Positions 33,302 through 41,868 of a DNA stretch of 64,000 bases are shown here, piece by piece. The stretch lies in assembly GCA_946186115.1 (NCBI GenBank), contig CAMHLV010000001.1, positions 1 to 64,000 on the forward strand, given 5' to 3'. Both the position numbers and the translations under genes were made by a program. The notes under the pieces are model-generated. The model ran no database searches, was not told the origin of the DNA, and worked only from the letters and a program-made list of their open reading frames with translations. Numbering within the stretch: position 1 is the stretch's first letter; the number at the start of each line of letters is the position of its first letter. This stretch comes from an uncultured Prevotella sp. GTDB taxonomy: Bacteria > Bacteroidota > Bacteroidia > Bacteroidales > Bacteroidaceae.

Positions 33302-34504
33302 TTATTTCTTACGCTTTCTCTTCAGTTCCAATTTCGGAATCTTGATAATCTGACCTTCCTTGATTGTGGGATTCGACGGCAGATTATTATATACTTCCAC
33401 GTAACACTCCATGTCAGGACCGAGGTTGCCGCGACAAATACTATAGAAGGTCTGACCTGCCATCACCTTCACCTCGTGATCAAGACCTACTATGCGATAG
33501 GCTCCCAAACGAACACGGGCATCTTTCTGAGCATAAATATCAACAGCCTCTTCCTTCTTGACAATAGTACTTTCAGGCTTCGCAGCTGGCTTTTCTGCTT
33601 TTTCCTCTGGCTTCACAGCTTCCTCAGCTGGCTTATCTTCCTGTTTCAGTGCTACTTCCTCAGTTGTCTTATCTATTTGTTCGGCAGAGATCACTGAAGA
33701 ATTATCAGACTTTACAGCCTGTGCATCTTTGTTACTAACGGAATCTCTGACGTAGATAGTATCAGGGACAACATCGGGCAATGGCTTATTGTTACCATAA
33801 TAATAGCCGCAATATGCAGATAGTGCCATTAGAGCTAAAACGCCTAATACCTTTAATAACTTAGAGATGACGGAAGGTTTCTTCTTCTCCTCCTGTTCGT
33901 CGTCATAGTCACGTTGTGTAGCCTTATTCTCTGTATGAAGAAACTGAGGAGTGATTACTACAGGTTCCTCAACTACAGGTACAGTCTCAACAGCAGATAC
34001 ATCTGCAATCGGCTCAGACTCTATTTGTGATTCTGCAGAAGACGGTTCCTCTGCTACGGGTTCCTCTGCTACGGGTTCTTCTGCTACGGGTTCCTCTGCT
34101 ACGGGTTCCTCTACTACGGGTTCCTCTACTACAGGCTCTTCCACAGCAGTAGGCTCTAGTTCCTGGACATCGTCAAACTCCACTCCTTCGTTCAGAACAA
34201 CAGTCTCGAACTGGGAGAAAGGCTTGTTGACAAGTTCCTTCATGGTTGAATCAGGAGTGAACGACAGTTTAGAGTGGCCGTCAATGACAACTCTCTCTCC
34301 TGTTCGTACGCTGACGCTCTCACGGGCTTCTACACCGATAATCTTGAATGTTCCCAATCCCTTCACTTTCACTGGTTCTCCTTGCCCCAGTTTCTCCATG
34401 ATGATGGAAAACATCTCGTTAACAAAGCGACTGGCATCTTTTGCTTCAAAGTGATTCTTCTCGATGAGTACTTTGGCAATTTCCTGTATAGTGACCTTTC
34501 CCAT
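33302..34504 (-). CDS. Membrane-spanning HU-domain/LysM fusion protein
   Basis: 400 residues from ATG 34504, which is 2 bp after the HU gene (the track start at 34540 would run into it). Residues 1-95 are an HU/IHF-like DNA-binding domain (GKVTIQEIAKVLIEKNHFEAKDASRF, VKVKGLGTFKI). Then come a Pro/Val/Glu repeat region (about 120-155), a charged linker, one membrane helix (about 213-236) and a C-terminal LysM domain (about 341-393: HEVKVMAGQTFYSICRGNLG, GQIIKIPKLEL). The predicted layout puts HU in the cytoplasm and LysM in the periplasm on peptidoglycan, which could tether the nucleoid to the wall. The architecture recurs in Bacteroidetes; the tether role is inference. Confidence 0.88.
   Translation of the reverse strand: MGKVTIQEIAKVLIEKNHFEAKDASRFVNEMFSIIMEKLGQGEPVKVKGLGTFKIIGVEARESVSVRTGERVVIDGHSKLSFTPDSTMKELVNKPFSQFETVVLNEGVEFDDVQELEPTAVEEPVVEEPVVEEPVAEEPVAEEPVAEEPVAEEPSSAESQIESEPIADVSAVETVPVVEEPVVITPQFLHTENKATQRDYDDEQEEKKKPSVISKLLKVLGVLALMALSAYCGYYYGNNKPLPDVVPDTIYVRDSVSNKDAQAVKSDNSSVISAEQIDKTTEEVALKQEDKPAEEAVKPEEKAEKPAAKPESTIVKKEEAVDIYAQKDARVRLGAYRIVGLDHEVKVMAGQTFYSICRGNLGPDMECYVEVYNNLPSNPTIKEGQIIKIPKLELKRKRKK
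34044..34148. repeat. 15-bp tandem repeat encoding the PV(A/V)EE repeat
   Basis: Six full copies of GGTTCCTCTGCTACG (with single-base variants such as CTACTACG) from 34044 to 34133, plus a degenerate seventh. Each copy encodes five residues, so copy-number change keeps the frame and only lengthens or shortens the linker of the HU-LysM protein. Confidence 0.92.
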
Positions 34505-34506
34505 GA

Positions 34507-34791
34507 CTATTTTCCTCCCAACTTTAATTGAGCCTTCCACGTCTGACTTGGCTTAAAGTTGAGTACCAACTTTGGCGGCACCAACATGCGTTGCCCACTG
34601 GCGGGGTTGACTATGATACGTTCCAGTTTCTTCTTAGTCTCGAAGGTTCCGAAATTAGGAACCAACACCGACGTATCCTCAAGAAAAGTATCACCCATGG
34701 CATTGATGATATCTTGAACAAGAGTCTGGGTATTCTTTACACTATAACCTGTGCGTTCAGCCAGTTCGGTAATAAATTCCTTGTTATTCAT
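34507..34791 (-). CDS. HU-family DNA-binding protein
   Basis: 94 residues, the normal HU size. Features: NNKEFITELAERTGYSVKNTQTLVQDII helices, the GTFETKKKLERIIVNPASGQRM beta arm with the conserved NPxxGxxM-like turn, and the closing VPPKLVLNFKPSQTWK. It bends and compacts DNA. Its start overlaps the rimO stop by ATGA and its stop lies 2 bp before the membrane HU-LysM protein, so a soluble and a tethered HU are made from adjacent cistrons. Confidence 0.93.
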   Translation of the reverse strand: MNNKEFITELAERTGYSVKNTQTLVQDIINAMGDTFLEDTSVLVPNFGTFETKKKLERIIVNPASGQRMLVPPKLVLNFKPSQTWKAQLKLGGK

Positions 34792-36092
34792 ATTGTAGTA
34801 GCGTATAAATCAAATTCTTCAGCATCAGTAATACGAGCGTTGTAGAACTCTCCTATAGTAAGATCCTCTTTCGCAGGAATTAGTACTTCTGGGTCAACTT
34901 CGGGAGAGCAGAATTCTGTACGCCCGACATACCAATCACCTTCTTGACGGTCTATGATGACGCGCAAAGTCTGTCCCACCTTTGCTCCCTCTACCTCGGC
35001 ACTAATGCCTTGCTGTATGCGCATCAGCTTGTCGAGGCGTTGCTGTTTCACCTCCTGTGAAACATCGTCAGTATAGTGTTTAGCCGAATAGGTACCTTCC
35101 TCTTCGGAATATGCAAAGGCCCCCATACGCTCGAAACGAGCCCAACGGGTAAACTCAATGAGTTGCTTGAAGTCTTCATCAGTTTCACCAGGGAAGCCTA
35201 CCATAAGTGTAGTGCGCAGGTGAATACCCGGCACTTCTTCGCGAATTCTTTTTATCAATTCGTAAGTTTCCTCTTTCGTGACATGCCGTTGCATTCGTGT
35301 CAGCATATTGTCAGAAATGTGCTGCAGGGCTATGTCGAGATACTTACAAACATTAGGATATTCCCTCATGACACGCAACAGGTCCCACGGGAAATGTGTA
35401 GGATAAGCATAGTGGAGTCTAATCCATTCCACTCCCTCTATGCGAGCCATCTGCTCAACGAGTTCGGCGATATGTTGTTTGCCGTCGATATCAACACCGT
35501 AATATGTCAGTTCCTGAGCAATAACCTGCAGTTCCTTGACACCCTGACTGACCAGCCACCTCACTTCGTCGAGAATTTCCTGCATCGGCCTGCTTTTATG
35601 ACGTCCTGTTATAATTGGTATTGCACAGTAGGCACAATGGCGATCACAGCCTTCTGATATTTTCAGGTAGGCATAGTGCGACGGTGTGGTGATATGTCGG
35701 AGTGGGAAAGTCCCATCCTTGAATTCCAAGTGAGCTTCTTCCAAATCCTTAATTAATTCTTTAAAATTGAACTTGCCATACCATCCGTCAACTTCGGGAA
35801 TCTCGGCTTCGAGGTCTGCAAGGTATCTTTCCGACAGGCAGCCCATAACATAGAGCATCTTGAGATGGCCTCGACTCTTGGCTTCGGCAAATTCTAGTAT
35901 AGTATCGATACTCTCCTGCTTGGCATCTTCGATGAAACCGCATGTATTGATAACAGCTATCTCTCCCTGCGGCGAATCAGAGTCATGGGTAACATGATAA
36001 CCGTGAGCCTCGAAGAGTGCCATCAGGCTCTCGCTGTCAACGAGATTCTTCGAGCATCCCAGCGTGATGATATCTATTGTAGGCTTATTCAT
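34788..36092 (-). CDS. rimO: Ribosomal protein S12 methylthiotransferase RimO
   Basis: 434 residues. N-terminal UPF0004 domain with Cys13, Cys51 and Cys85 for the auxiliary iron-sulfur cluster, radical-SAM motif CDRHCAYC (Cys149, 153, 156), GRHKSRPMQEI and a C-terminal TRAM domain. It methylthiolates an aspartate of S12. The TRGDGK-type MiaB features are absent and the ISEGCD and GRHKSR context fits RimO. Overlaps ftsY by 8 bp and the HU gene by 4 bp. Confidence 0.95.
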   Translation of the reverse strand: MNKPTIDIITLGCSKNLVDSESLMALFEAHGYHVTHDSDSPQGEIAVINTCGFIEDAKQESIDTILEFAEAKSRGHLKMLYVMGCLSERYLADLEAEIPEVDGWYGKFNFKELIKDLEEAHLEFKDGTFPLRHITTPSHYAYLKISEGCDRHCAYCAIPIITGRHKSRPMQEILDEVRWLVSQGVKELQVIAQELTYYGVDIDGKQHIAELVEQMARIEGVEWIRLHYAYPTHFPWDLLRVMREYPNVCKYLDIALQHISDNMLTRMQRHVTKEETYELIKRIREEVPGIHLRTTLMVGFPGETDEDFKQLIEFTRWARFERMGAFAYSEEEGTYSAKHYTDDVSQEVKQQRLDKLMRIQQGISAEVEGAKVGQTLRVIIDRQEGDWYVGRTEFCSPEVDPEVLIPAKEDLTIGEFYNARITDAEEFDLYATTI

Positions 36093-37041
36093 GCTTGAAG
36101 AGAGAATCTACAAACTGTTTCTTGTTGAAGAGCTGAAGGTCTTTCATTCCTTCACCCAATCCAATATATTTTACGGGCACCTTAAGCTGATCGCTGATAC
36201 CGATTACCACACCTCCCTTAGCAGTACCATCGAGTTTGGTGATGGCAAGACTGGTAATCTGAGTTACTGCGGCAAACTGTCTTGCCTGCTCAAATGCATT
36301 CTGACCAGTAGAACCGTCGAGAACCAGCAGAACCTCATCGGGGGCCTCGGGAATTACCTTCTTCATCACATCCTTGATTTTCTTAAGCTCGTTCATAAGT
36401 CCTACCTTGTTGTGCAAACGTCCTGCTGTGTCGATGAGCACGACATCAGCACCATTGGCTTTGGCACTCTGTAAAGTGTCGAAAGCCACTGAGGCAGGAT
36501 CGGAACCCATCTGCTGCTTTACAACGGGTACTCCAACACGTTCACCCCAAATGCAGAGTTGCTCAACAGCAGCGGCACGGAAAGTATCGGCAGCACCCAA
36601 ATACACTTTCTTTCCGGCTTCCTTGAACTGCCATGCCAGTTTTCCAATAGTAGTGGTCTTCCCCACTCCATTAACTCCAACAACAAGAATCACGTAAGGC
36701 TTGTGGTCGGTAGGCAGTTCCCAGTTGTCGTTGTCTTCAGAATTGTTTTCAGCCAAAAGGGCTGCAATCTCTTCGCGCAGGATGGCATTTAACTCACTGG
36801 TACTGACATATTTGTCGCGAGCAACACGCTGTTCGATGCGCTCAATAATCTTAAGTGTTGTCTCAACTCCCACATCAGAAGTAATCAATACTTCCTCCAG
36901 GTTGTCGAGTACGTCGTCATCCACCTTCGACTTACCGGCAACAGCTCGTGCCAGTTTATCGAACACGCTGTTCTTGGTTTTCTCCAAACCTTTATCAAGC
37001 GTCTCTTTCTTATCCTTATTAAAGAACCCAAATATACCCAT
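36085..37041 (-). CDS. ftsY: Signal recognition particle receptor FtsY
   Basis: 318 residues with a short basic N-terminus and the NG domain of SRP GTPases. G1 is GVNGVGKTTT (residues 122-131), followed by DTFRAAAVEQL, the G3 VLIDTAGRLHNK and the G4 TKLDGTAKGG, with GLGEGMKDLQLF at the end. It docks ribosome-SRP complexes at the inner membrane. It lies 3 bp after the esterase gene and overlaps rimO, so its expression is tied to this run of genes. Confidence 0.96.
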   Translation of the reverse strand: MGIFGFFNKDKKETLDKGLEKTKNSVFDKLARAVAGKSKVDDDVLDNLEEVLITSDVGVETTLKIIERIEQRVARDKYVSTSELNAILREEIAALLAENNSEDNDNWELPTDHKPYVILVVGVNGVGKTTTIGKLAWQFKEAGKKVYLGAADTFRAAAVEQLCIWGERVGVPVVKQQMGSDPASVAFDTLQSAKANGADVVLIDTAGRLHNKVGLMNELKKIKDVMKKVIPEAPDEVLLVLDGSTGQNAFEQARQFAAVTQITSLAITKLDGTAKGGVVIGISDQLKVPVKYIGLGEGMKDLQLFNKKQFVDSLFKHE

Positions 37042-37044
37042 AAC

Positions 37045-37914
37045 TTATTTTCGCTTTGATTTCTTATTCTTGCACTTCTTATCTGTTTGGCAAGAGGTTT
37101 CCTGCTTATGATATTTCTTCAACAATGGTATCTCTTCACAAAGAGCCTCAGATAGCAGACGCGCTACCTCGTGAGCTCCGTAGATGTTGTAGTGGGTGTT
37201 GTCTTGCTTACCCTTGGGCTCACTTGGCTCCTGTCCGGGCAGATACCACATGTGCAACTTTTTTGAACCTTCTACTCCCAGCGACTGCTCCAGATTGTGA
37301 GTGATACGGTTGGCATCCACGAAGAAACAGTTCATACGAAGTGCAACGTCACGGGGAGCAACGGCATAAAGTCCGTGAGTATCAACCAGGGAGTCACCTT
37401 CTACCAGTTTCGGAGCATCGCTGAATGTCTGAGTGCGCAGAGCTTCGTCATCATCGTTTTTAGCAGGGACCTTAGTAAAGTTGCGGCGCACTACAGAATT
37501 CATAAGTACCGGAATACCACCCTTTTCCCGAGTTTCGCGAACGAATTTTGCGAGATTGTAGTCGAATGTAGAACCAGGGTCAGTATGTCGGTCGGCCTTA
37601 GGCTTCTCGTCGTTATGTCCGAACTGAATTATTACATAGTCGCCTGGTTTGATGAGCGACAGCACTTTGTCCCAGCGCTTCTCATTGATAAATGACAGCG
37701 ACGACCTTCCGTTGACAGCATGATTGTCAACACGGATATACTGTTCGTCGAAGAAGTCCTGCAAGGCCATGGCCCATCCCCGTTCCTGCTTGCCTCCTGT
37801 GGTATCCTTATTGGCTGCCGTAGAGTCACCGATGACAAAAATGGTGGTCTGCTTTTGCTCAGTCATAGAGCATAGCGCGAGCACTACCAGGGCTGCAATG
37901 ATTAATTTCTTCAT
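37045..37914 (-). CDS. Rhamnogalacturonan acetylesterase-like SGNH hydrolase (CE12 type)
   Basis: 289 residues with a weak signal sequence (KKLIIAALVVLALCSMTEQ). SGNH blocks: FVIGDSTAANKD (catalytic Ser), NHAVNGRSSLSF, IIQFGHNDEKP and DNTHYNIYGAHEVA (Asp/His). This matches the CE12 family that removes acetyl groups from pectin rhamnogalacturonan or similar glycans. The C-terminus is an unusual short basic tail (KKCKNKKSKRK). It sits between hisS (25 bp away) and ftsY (3 bp), an odd place for a polysaccharide-degrading enzyme. Confidence 0.85.
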   Translation of the reverse strand: MKKLIIAALVVLALCSMTEQKQTTIFVIGDSTAANKDTTGGKQERGWAMALQDFFDEQYIRVDNHAVNGRSSLSFINEKRWDKVLSLIKPGDYVIIQFGHNDEKPKADRHTDPGSTFDYNLAKFVRETREKGGIPVLMNSVVRRNFTKVPAKNDDDEALRTQTFSDAPKLVEGDSLVDTHGLYAVAPRDVALRMNCFFVDANRITHNLEQSLGVEGSKKLHMWYLPGQEPSEPKGKQDNTHYNIYGAHEVARLLSEALCEEIPLLKKYHKQETSCQTDKKCKNKKSKRK

Positions 37915-37939
37915 AAACGGTCTAGTTATACCTATCTTA

Positions 37940-39346
37940 TTATTTTAATTTTTCGATGAGTTCGTCGGGTGTCAAGAGCATCTGTTCTCCAGTCTCCATA
38001 TTCTTCAGCGTGAGCTTGTTTTGGCTGATCTCATTGTCGCCAGCCAGTGCTACAAACGGAATCTGCTTAACATTGGCATAACTGAGCTGCTTTTTCATTT
38101 TAGCAGAGTCGGGGAACATCTCGGTACTGATACCAGCCTGACGCGCCTTGGCAACAACGGGCAGACAATAAGCCGTTTCGCGCTCACCAAAGTTGATGAA
38201 CAACAGTTGTGTACCCTTGGTGGCATCCTTGGGATAGCAGTCTAGTTGGTTGAGAACATCGTAGATCCTATCGACACCAAAGCTGATACCTACTCCCGAG
38301 ATACCTGGCATGCCAAAGATGCCGGTGAGATTGTCATAGCGTCCTCCGCCAGTGATAGAACCAATCTGCACGTCGAGTGCCTTCACTTCGAAGATGGCTC
38401 CCGTATAGTAGTTCAGTCCTCGGGCGAGTGTCAAGTCAAGCTGCAACTCATTCTTCAAGACTGAGGCAGCAACAGAGTTTTTTTCTGAAGAAGAAGCAGA
38501 ACCATTAGCTGCTCCTAATGCAGCAAGGATAAAGCGCAGTTCTTCGACTCCCTTGAGACCAGTCTCGCTGTCTTTCAGCACATCGGCAATAACATTGAGT
38601 TTCTCGTCGTTTGTGCCAGTGAGCTGTATGATTGGCTGCAACTTTGTAATCTGCTCTTCCGTCAGTCCACCATCGCGCAGCTCCTGATTGACATTCTCAA
38701 GTCCTATCTTGTCGAGTTTGTCAATGGCAACGGTGATGTCAACAATCTTGTCGGCAGCGCCAATCACCTCGGCTATTCCAGACAGTATCTTGCGGTTGTT
38801 GATTTTTATCTGTACACGCACTCCGAACTTCTGGAACACGGTATCTACGATTTGCATCAGTTCAACCTCGTTGAGCAAAGAGTCGGAACCCACAATATCG
38901 CCATCGAACTGCCAGAACTCGCGGTAGCGTCCTTTTTGCGGACGATCGGCACGCCAAACAGGCTGCATCTGATAGCGTTTGAAGGGCAGCTGCAGTTCTT
39001 CGCGGTGCATGACGACATAACGTGCAAAGGGTACCGTAAGGTCGTAGCGCAGTCCTTTCTCACACATCTTTGCAGCCAGGTGTAGGCTGTTACGCTCTCT
39101 TAGTTCCTCGTCGGTGACTTTCGACAGACAGTCGCCGCTGTTGAGAACTTTGAAAAGCAGTTTGTCGCCTTCCTCGCCATACTTTCCCATCAGTGTACCG
39201 AGGGTCTCCATAGCAGGAGTCTCGATCTGCTGGAATCCGTAAAGCTGATACACCTGTCGGATGGTATCGAAGATATAGTTGCGCTTGGCCATCTCTGAAG
39301 GGCCAAAATCACGTGTACCTTTTGGAATACTTGGTTTCTGTGCCAT
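37940..39346 (-). CDS. hisS: Histidyl-tRNA synthetase
   Basis: 468 residues. Class II motifs: [12 protein letters not shown] at the N-terminus, motif 2-type [25 protein letters not shown], the histidine-specific [15 protein letters not shown] and [16 protein letters not shown], and a C-terminal anticodon-binding domain. It charges tRNA-His. An insert in the catalytic core includes a Ser-rich patch ([11 protein letters not shown]). It starts 20 bp after purA and precedes the esterase gene. Confidence 0.96.
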   Translation of the reverse strand: MAQKPSIPKGTRDFGPSEMAKRNYIFDTIRQVYQLYGFQQIETPAMETLGTLMGKYGEEGDKLLFKVLNSGDCLSKVTDEELRERNSLHLAAKMCEKGLRYDLTVPFARYVVMHREELQLPFKRYQMQPVWRADRPQKGRYREFWQFDGDIVGSDSLLNEVELMQIVDTVFQKFGVRVQIKINNRKILSGIAEVIGAADKIVDITVAIDKLDKIGLENVNQELRDGGLTEEQITKLQPIIQLTGTNDEKLNVIADVLKDSETGLKGVEELRFILAALGAANGSASSSEKNSVAASVLKNELQLDLTLARGLNYYTGAIFEVKALDVQIGSITGGGRYDNLTGIFGMPGISGVGISFGVDRIYDVLNQLDCYPKDATKGTQLLFINFGERETAYCLPVVAKARQAGISTEMFPDSAKMKKQLSYANVKQIPFVALAGDNEISQNKLTLKNMETGEQMLLTPDELIEKLK

Positions 39347-39366
39347 TTAGTCTTATTACCTTTCTT

Positions 39367-40638
39367 TTACTTTCTTACAATAGTTTGAGCTCTGTCTGGG
39401 CCAATACTGATAATTTTGATGGGTGTCTCGAGCTCACGCTCCAGGAAACTTATGTAGTTTCTGAATGCCTCGGGGAATTGCTCTTCGCTGGTAAACTGCG
39501 TCATATCAGTCTGCCATCCGGGCAGTTCTTCATAAACGGGTTCTATGTCCTTCTCGATGTCGTAGGGGAAATCGCGCGTAAGAGTACCCTTCACTTTATA
39601 TGCCGTGCATGCTTTGATTGTGGGGAATCCGTCGAGCACGTCGCTCTTCATCATGATAAGCTGTGTTACGCCGTTCACCATGATACTGTAGCGTAGTGCT
39701 ACAAGGTCTATCCAACCGCAGCGGCGCTCACGTCCTGTTACTGCTCCATACTCATGGCCGAGATCGCGAATGCGTTTGCCTGTCTCGTCGAAGAGTTCTG
39801 TGGGGAACGGGCCTGCTCCTACACGAGTGCAATATGCCTTCATAATGCCATATACCTCGCCGATTTTGTTTGGACCGATACCAAGACCGGTGCATGCTCC
39901 GGCACATATGGTATTGCTTGATGTAACGAAAGGATACGAGCCAAAGTCAACGTCAAGCATAGTGCCCTGAGCTCCTTCGCAAAGAATGCTACGACCAGAG
40001 CGGAGTACCTGGTTGATTTCATGCTCAGAGTCAACTAGATGGAATTGGCGAAGGTATTCAATACCCTTGAGCCACTTCTGCTCAACCTCGTCGATGTTGT
40101 AATCAAAGTTGAGTGACTTGAGTATTGCCTCGTGGCGTGCCTTATGGGCTGCATACTTAGCCTCGAAATTGTCAAGTATGTCACCAACACGCAGTCCGTT
40201 GCGGCTCACCTTGTCGGTATATGTCGGACCTATGCCCTTTCCGGTGGTGCCAACCTTGTCTTTACCTTTCTGCGCCTCGTAGGCTGCATCAAGTACACGG
40301 TGTGTAGGCATAATAAGATGTGCCTTCTTAGAAATATGGAGGCGCTCCTTCAGCTGGTGCCCGCTGGCTTCAAGTGCCATTGCTTCATCCATGAAGAGAT
40401 CGGGAGCAAGCACCACGCCGTTGCCGATGATGTTTACCTTGCCGCCCTGGAAGATACCTGAAGGGATAGAGCGCAGCACGTATTTTTGCCCTTCAAACTC
40501 GAGCGTGTGACCGGCATTCGGACCGCCCTGGAATCGAGCTATCACGTCGTACTGCGGTGTCAGAACATCCACCACCTTGCCTTTTCCTTCATCGCCCCAC
40601 TGCAATCCGAGCAGGACGTCAACTTTACCTTGATTCAT
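39367..40638 (-). CDS. purA: Adenylosuccinate synthetase
   Basis: 423 residues. Signature segments: LGLQWGDEGKGKVVD (GTP/IMP site), GGPNAGHT, GIGPTYTDKVSRNGLRV, EGAQGTMLDVDFGSYPFVTSSN and AVTGRERRCGWIDLVALRYS. It makes adenylosuccinate from IMP and aspartate in AMP synthesis. It lies 18 bp after the Fur-family regulator gene, a pairing that recurs in Bacteroidales. Confidence 0.96.
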   Translation of the reverse strand: MNQGKVDVLLGLQWGDEGKGKVVDVLTPQYDVIARFQGGPNAGHTLEFEGQKYVLRSIPSGIFQGGKVNIIGNGVVLAPDLFMDEAMALEASGHQLKERLHISKKAHLIMPTHRVLDAAYEAQKGKDKVGTTGKGIGPTYTDKVSRNGLRVGDILDNFEAKYAAHKARHEAILKSLNFDYNIDEVEQKWLKGIEYLRQFHLVDSEHEINQVLRSGRSILCEGAQGTMLDVDFGSYPFVTSSNTICAGACTGLGIGPNKIGEVYGIMKAYCTRVGAGPFPTELFDETGKRIRDLGHEYGAVTGRERRCGWIDLVALRYSIMVNGVTQLIMMKSDVLDGFPTIKACTAYKVKGTLTRDFPYDIEKDIEPVYEELPGWQTDMTQFTSEEQFPEAFRNYISFLERELETPIKIISIGPDRAQTIVRK

Positions 40639-40656
40639 AATTGTCTTGTCTGTTTA

Positions 40657-41139
40657 TTACGTTTTTGATAATTTTCGTTTAGTCGCCTGTCTTGTTAGCT
40701 TGGCCTGACAACTGCTGCAGATGCCATAGACATAGAGCGAGAAGCCATCTTTGCGGAAGCGTCGCAGATGCAGAGCATCGATAGAATCGATTACTTTCTG
40801 TGACTTAAACTCCGAAACCTTGCCGCAGACCGTGCAAATCTGATGGCTGTGGCTGTTGTTGTCGTAGCAGGCCTCATACTTTGTGGAACCCTGAAAACGG
40901 TGGCGGATGACGAGGCGCAATGCCATGAAGAGCCTCAGTGTGTTGTATAGCGTGGCTCTACTCACCGGAAACCGGTCTTCAGTATTCAGTTTGTCGCCCA
41001 GTTCGTCGAGCGTGAAATGCCCATTGATGCTATATACTGCATCGAGTATGGCAAAGCGCTCTGGCGTCTTTCGCAGATTGTTCTGTTCCAAGTAACTGGT
41101 AAGGATATTCCTCACCGTAACTCTTACGTTTTCTTTCAT
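40657..41139 (-). CDS. Fur-family transcriptional regulator
   Basis: 160 residues. N-terminal winged helix (KTPERFAILDAVYSINGHFTLDELGDKL, VSRATLYNTLRLFMALRLV), then the dimer domain with the metal ligand run YEACYDNNSHSHQICTVCG and the structural zinc pairs CTVC and CSSC. Whether it senses iron, zinc or peroxide (Fur, Zur or PerR) cannot be read reliably. It is the first gene of a nine-gene minus-strand run and has its own TAATTTTG promoter. Confidence 0.9.
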   Translation of the reverse strand: MKENVRVTVRNILTSYLEQNNLRKTPERFAILDAVYSINGHFTLDELGDKLNTEDRFPVSRATLYNTLRLFMALRLVIRHRFQGSTKYEACYDNNSHSHQICTVCGKVSEFKSQKVIDSIDALHLRRFRKDGFSLYVYGICSSCQAKLTRQATKRKLSKT

Positions 41140-41168
41140 TTTATGTGGTTAAATGGTTAAAAACCGCA

Positions 41169-41176
41169 CAAAATTA
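41169..41176 (-). promoter_or_regulatory. -7 box of promoter for the Fur-family gene
   Basis: Reverse strand TAATTTTG, 29 bp before ATG 41139. An AACCATTTAACCAC direct repeat sits in the leader, a possible place for autoregulation. Confidence 0.6.
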
Positions 41177-41208
41177 CGAAATTTTCTTCAGATACAGACA
41201 AAAATAAA

Positions 41209-41826
41209 TTATAAAAGTTCTAAATTAATGCTTTTCATCCCGCTTTTTGCCAATCGCTCATACAATATGCCAAGTTCCGAAAAGCGTAATATACTCTGCA
41301 TGGCTGCCTTACGAACAGAAAGGAAGGGGCCTTGAAGTGCTACGAGAGCCTGGTCAAGAAACTCATTAATACCCCGCTCGTTAGGTTCCATACCGCGCAT
41401 AAAAAGCCGCGTCAGAATATGAAAGCCACACAACTGATAGTATTCCTTGTCTGTAGCAATCCATTGATATGCTTTCTCAGCGGCGTAAGGCAGGTGCTGC
41501 CATAAGTTGAAAGCAACCTGTTCTGCGATTTCCTGAGTCGATACCTGTTCCATCCAAATATCACACACCCCTGGCAACATGGATTCGGCAGGCATTATTA
41601 GCGTGGCAAGTATCTTGCACTCACGGATATCTTCCTTCCATAACGCTATGGCGAGGTCGTAGTTTTTGCCGTATTCATCGGCCATCTCGTGAAGCCGAGG
41701 CAAAGTTGCGCCCCAATTTAAATGATATTCTGCTCCCTTGTCACGCATGGAATGAGCAACATGTCCATCCATTATTTGTCGGAAAGACTGCTTTATCTCC
41801 TTAACTTTTTCTTGTATTGCACCCAA
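41209..41826 (-). CDS. AlkD-like HEAT-repeat protein (DNA alkylation repair family)
   Basis: 205 residues, fully helical with HEAT-like repeats. LHEMADEYGKNYDLAIALWKEDIRECKILATLIM is the family's characteristic stretch, equivalent to the AlkD LW-x-E-R region that precedes the base-release site. AlkD glycosylases remove cationic alkylated bases without flipping them. At about 205 residues it is shorter than AlkD (about 235), and I cannot verify the catalytic Asp, so activity is uncertain. It follows the M49 peptidase gene by 42 bp. Confidence 0.72.
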   Translation of the reverse strand: MGAIQEKVKEIKQSFRQIMDGHVAHSMRDKGAEYHLNWGATLPRLHEMADEYGKNYDLAIALWKEDIRECKILATLIMPAESMLPGVCDIWMEQVSTQEIAEQVAFNLWQHLPYAAEKAYQWIATDKEYYQLCGFHILTRLFMRGMEPNERGINEFLDQALVALQGPFLSVRKAAMQSILRFSELGILYERLAKSGMKSINLELL

Positions 41827-41868
41827 TGTTCTTAGTATTTCCTATTAAAAACTGTCATTTGTCATCTG

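Noticed and set aside
34044-34148. Short regular repeat considered as a CRISPR array
   Set aside because: Units are directly adjacent 15-mers with no spacers and lie within a coding frame.
33951-34454. 167-aa Ser/Thr/Gly-rich plus-strand ORF
   Set aside because: It is the reverse of the HU-LysM repeat; its low-complexity sequence comes only from the 15-bp repeat.
35076-35657. 193-aa plus-strand ORF
   Set aside because: Antisense to rimO; the coding motifs of rimO are intact on the other strand.
41831-41868. Repeated TGTCAT motifs between the AlkD-like and M49 genes, similar to ATCTGTCATA near 44610
   Set aside because: Only short matches in AT-rich gaps; no clear unit length or symmetry.
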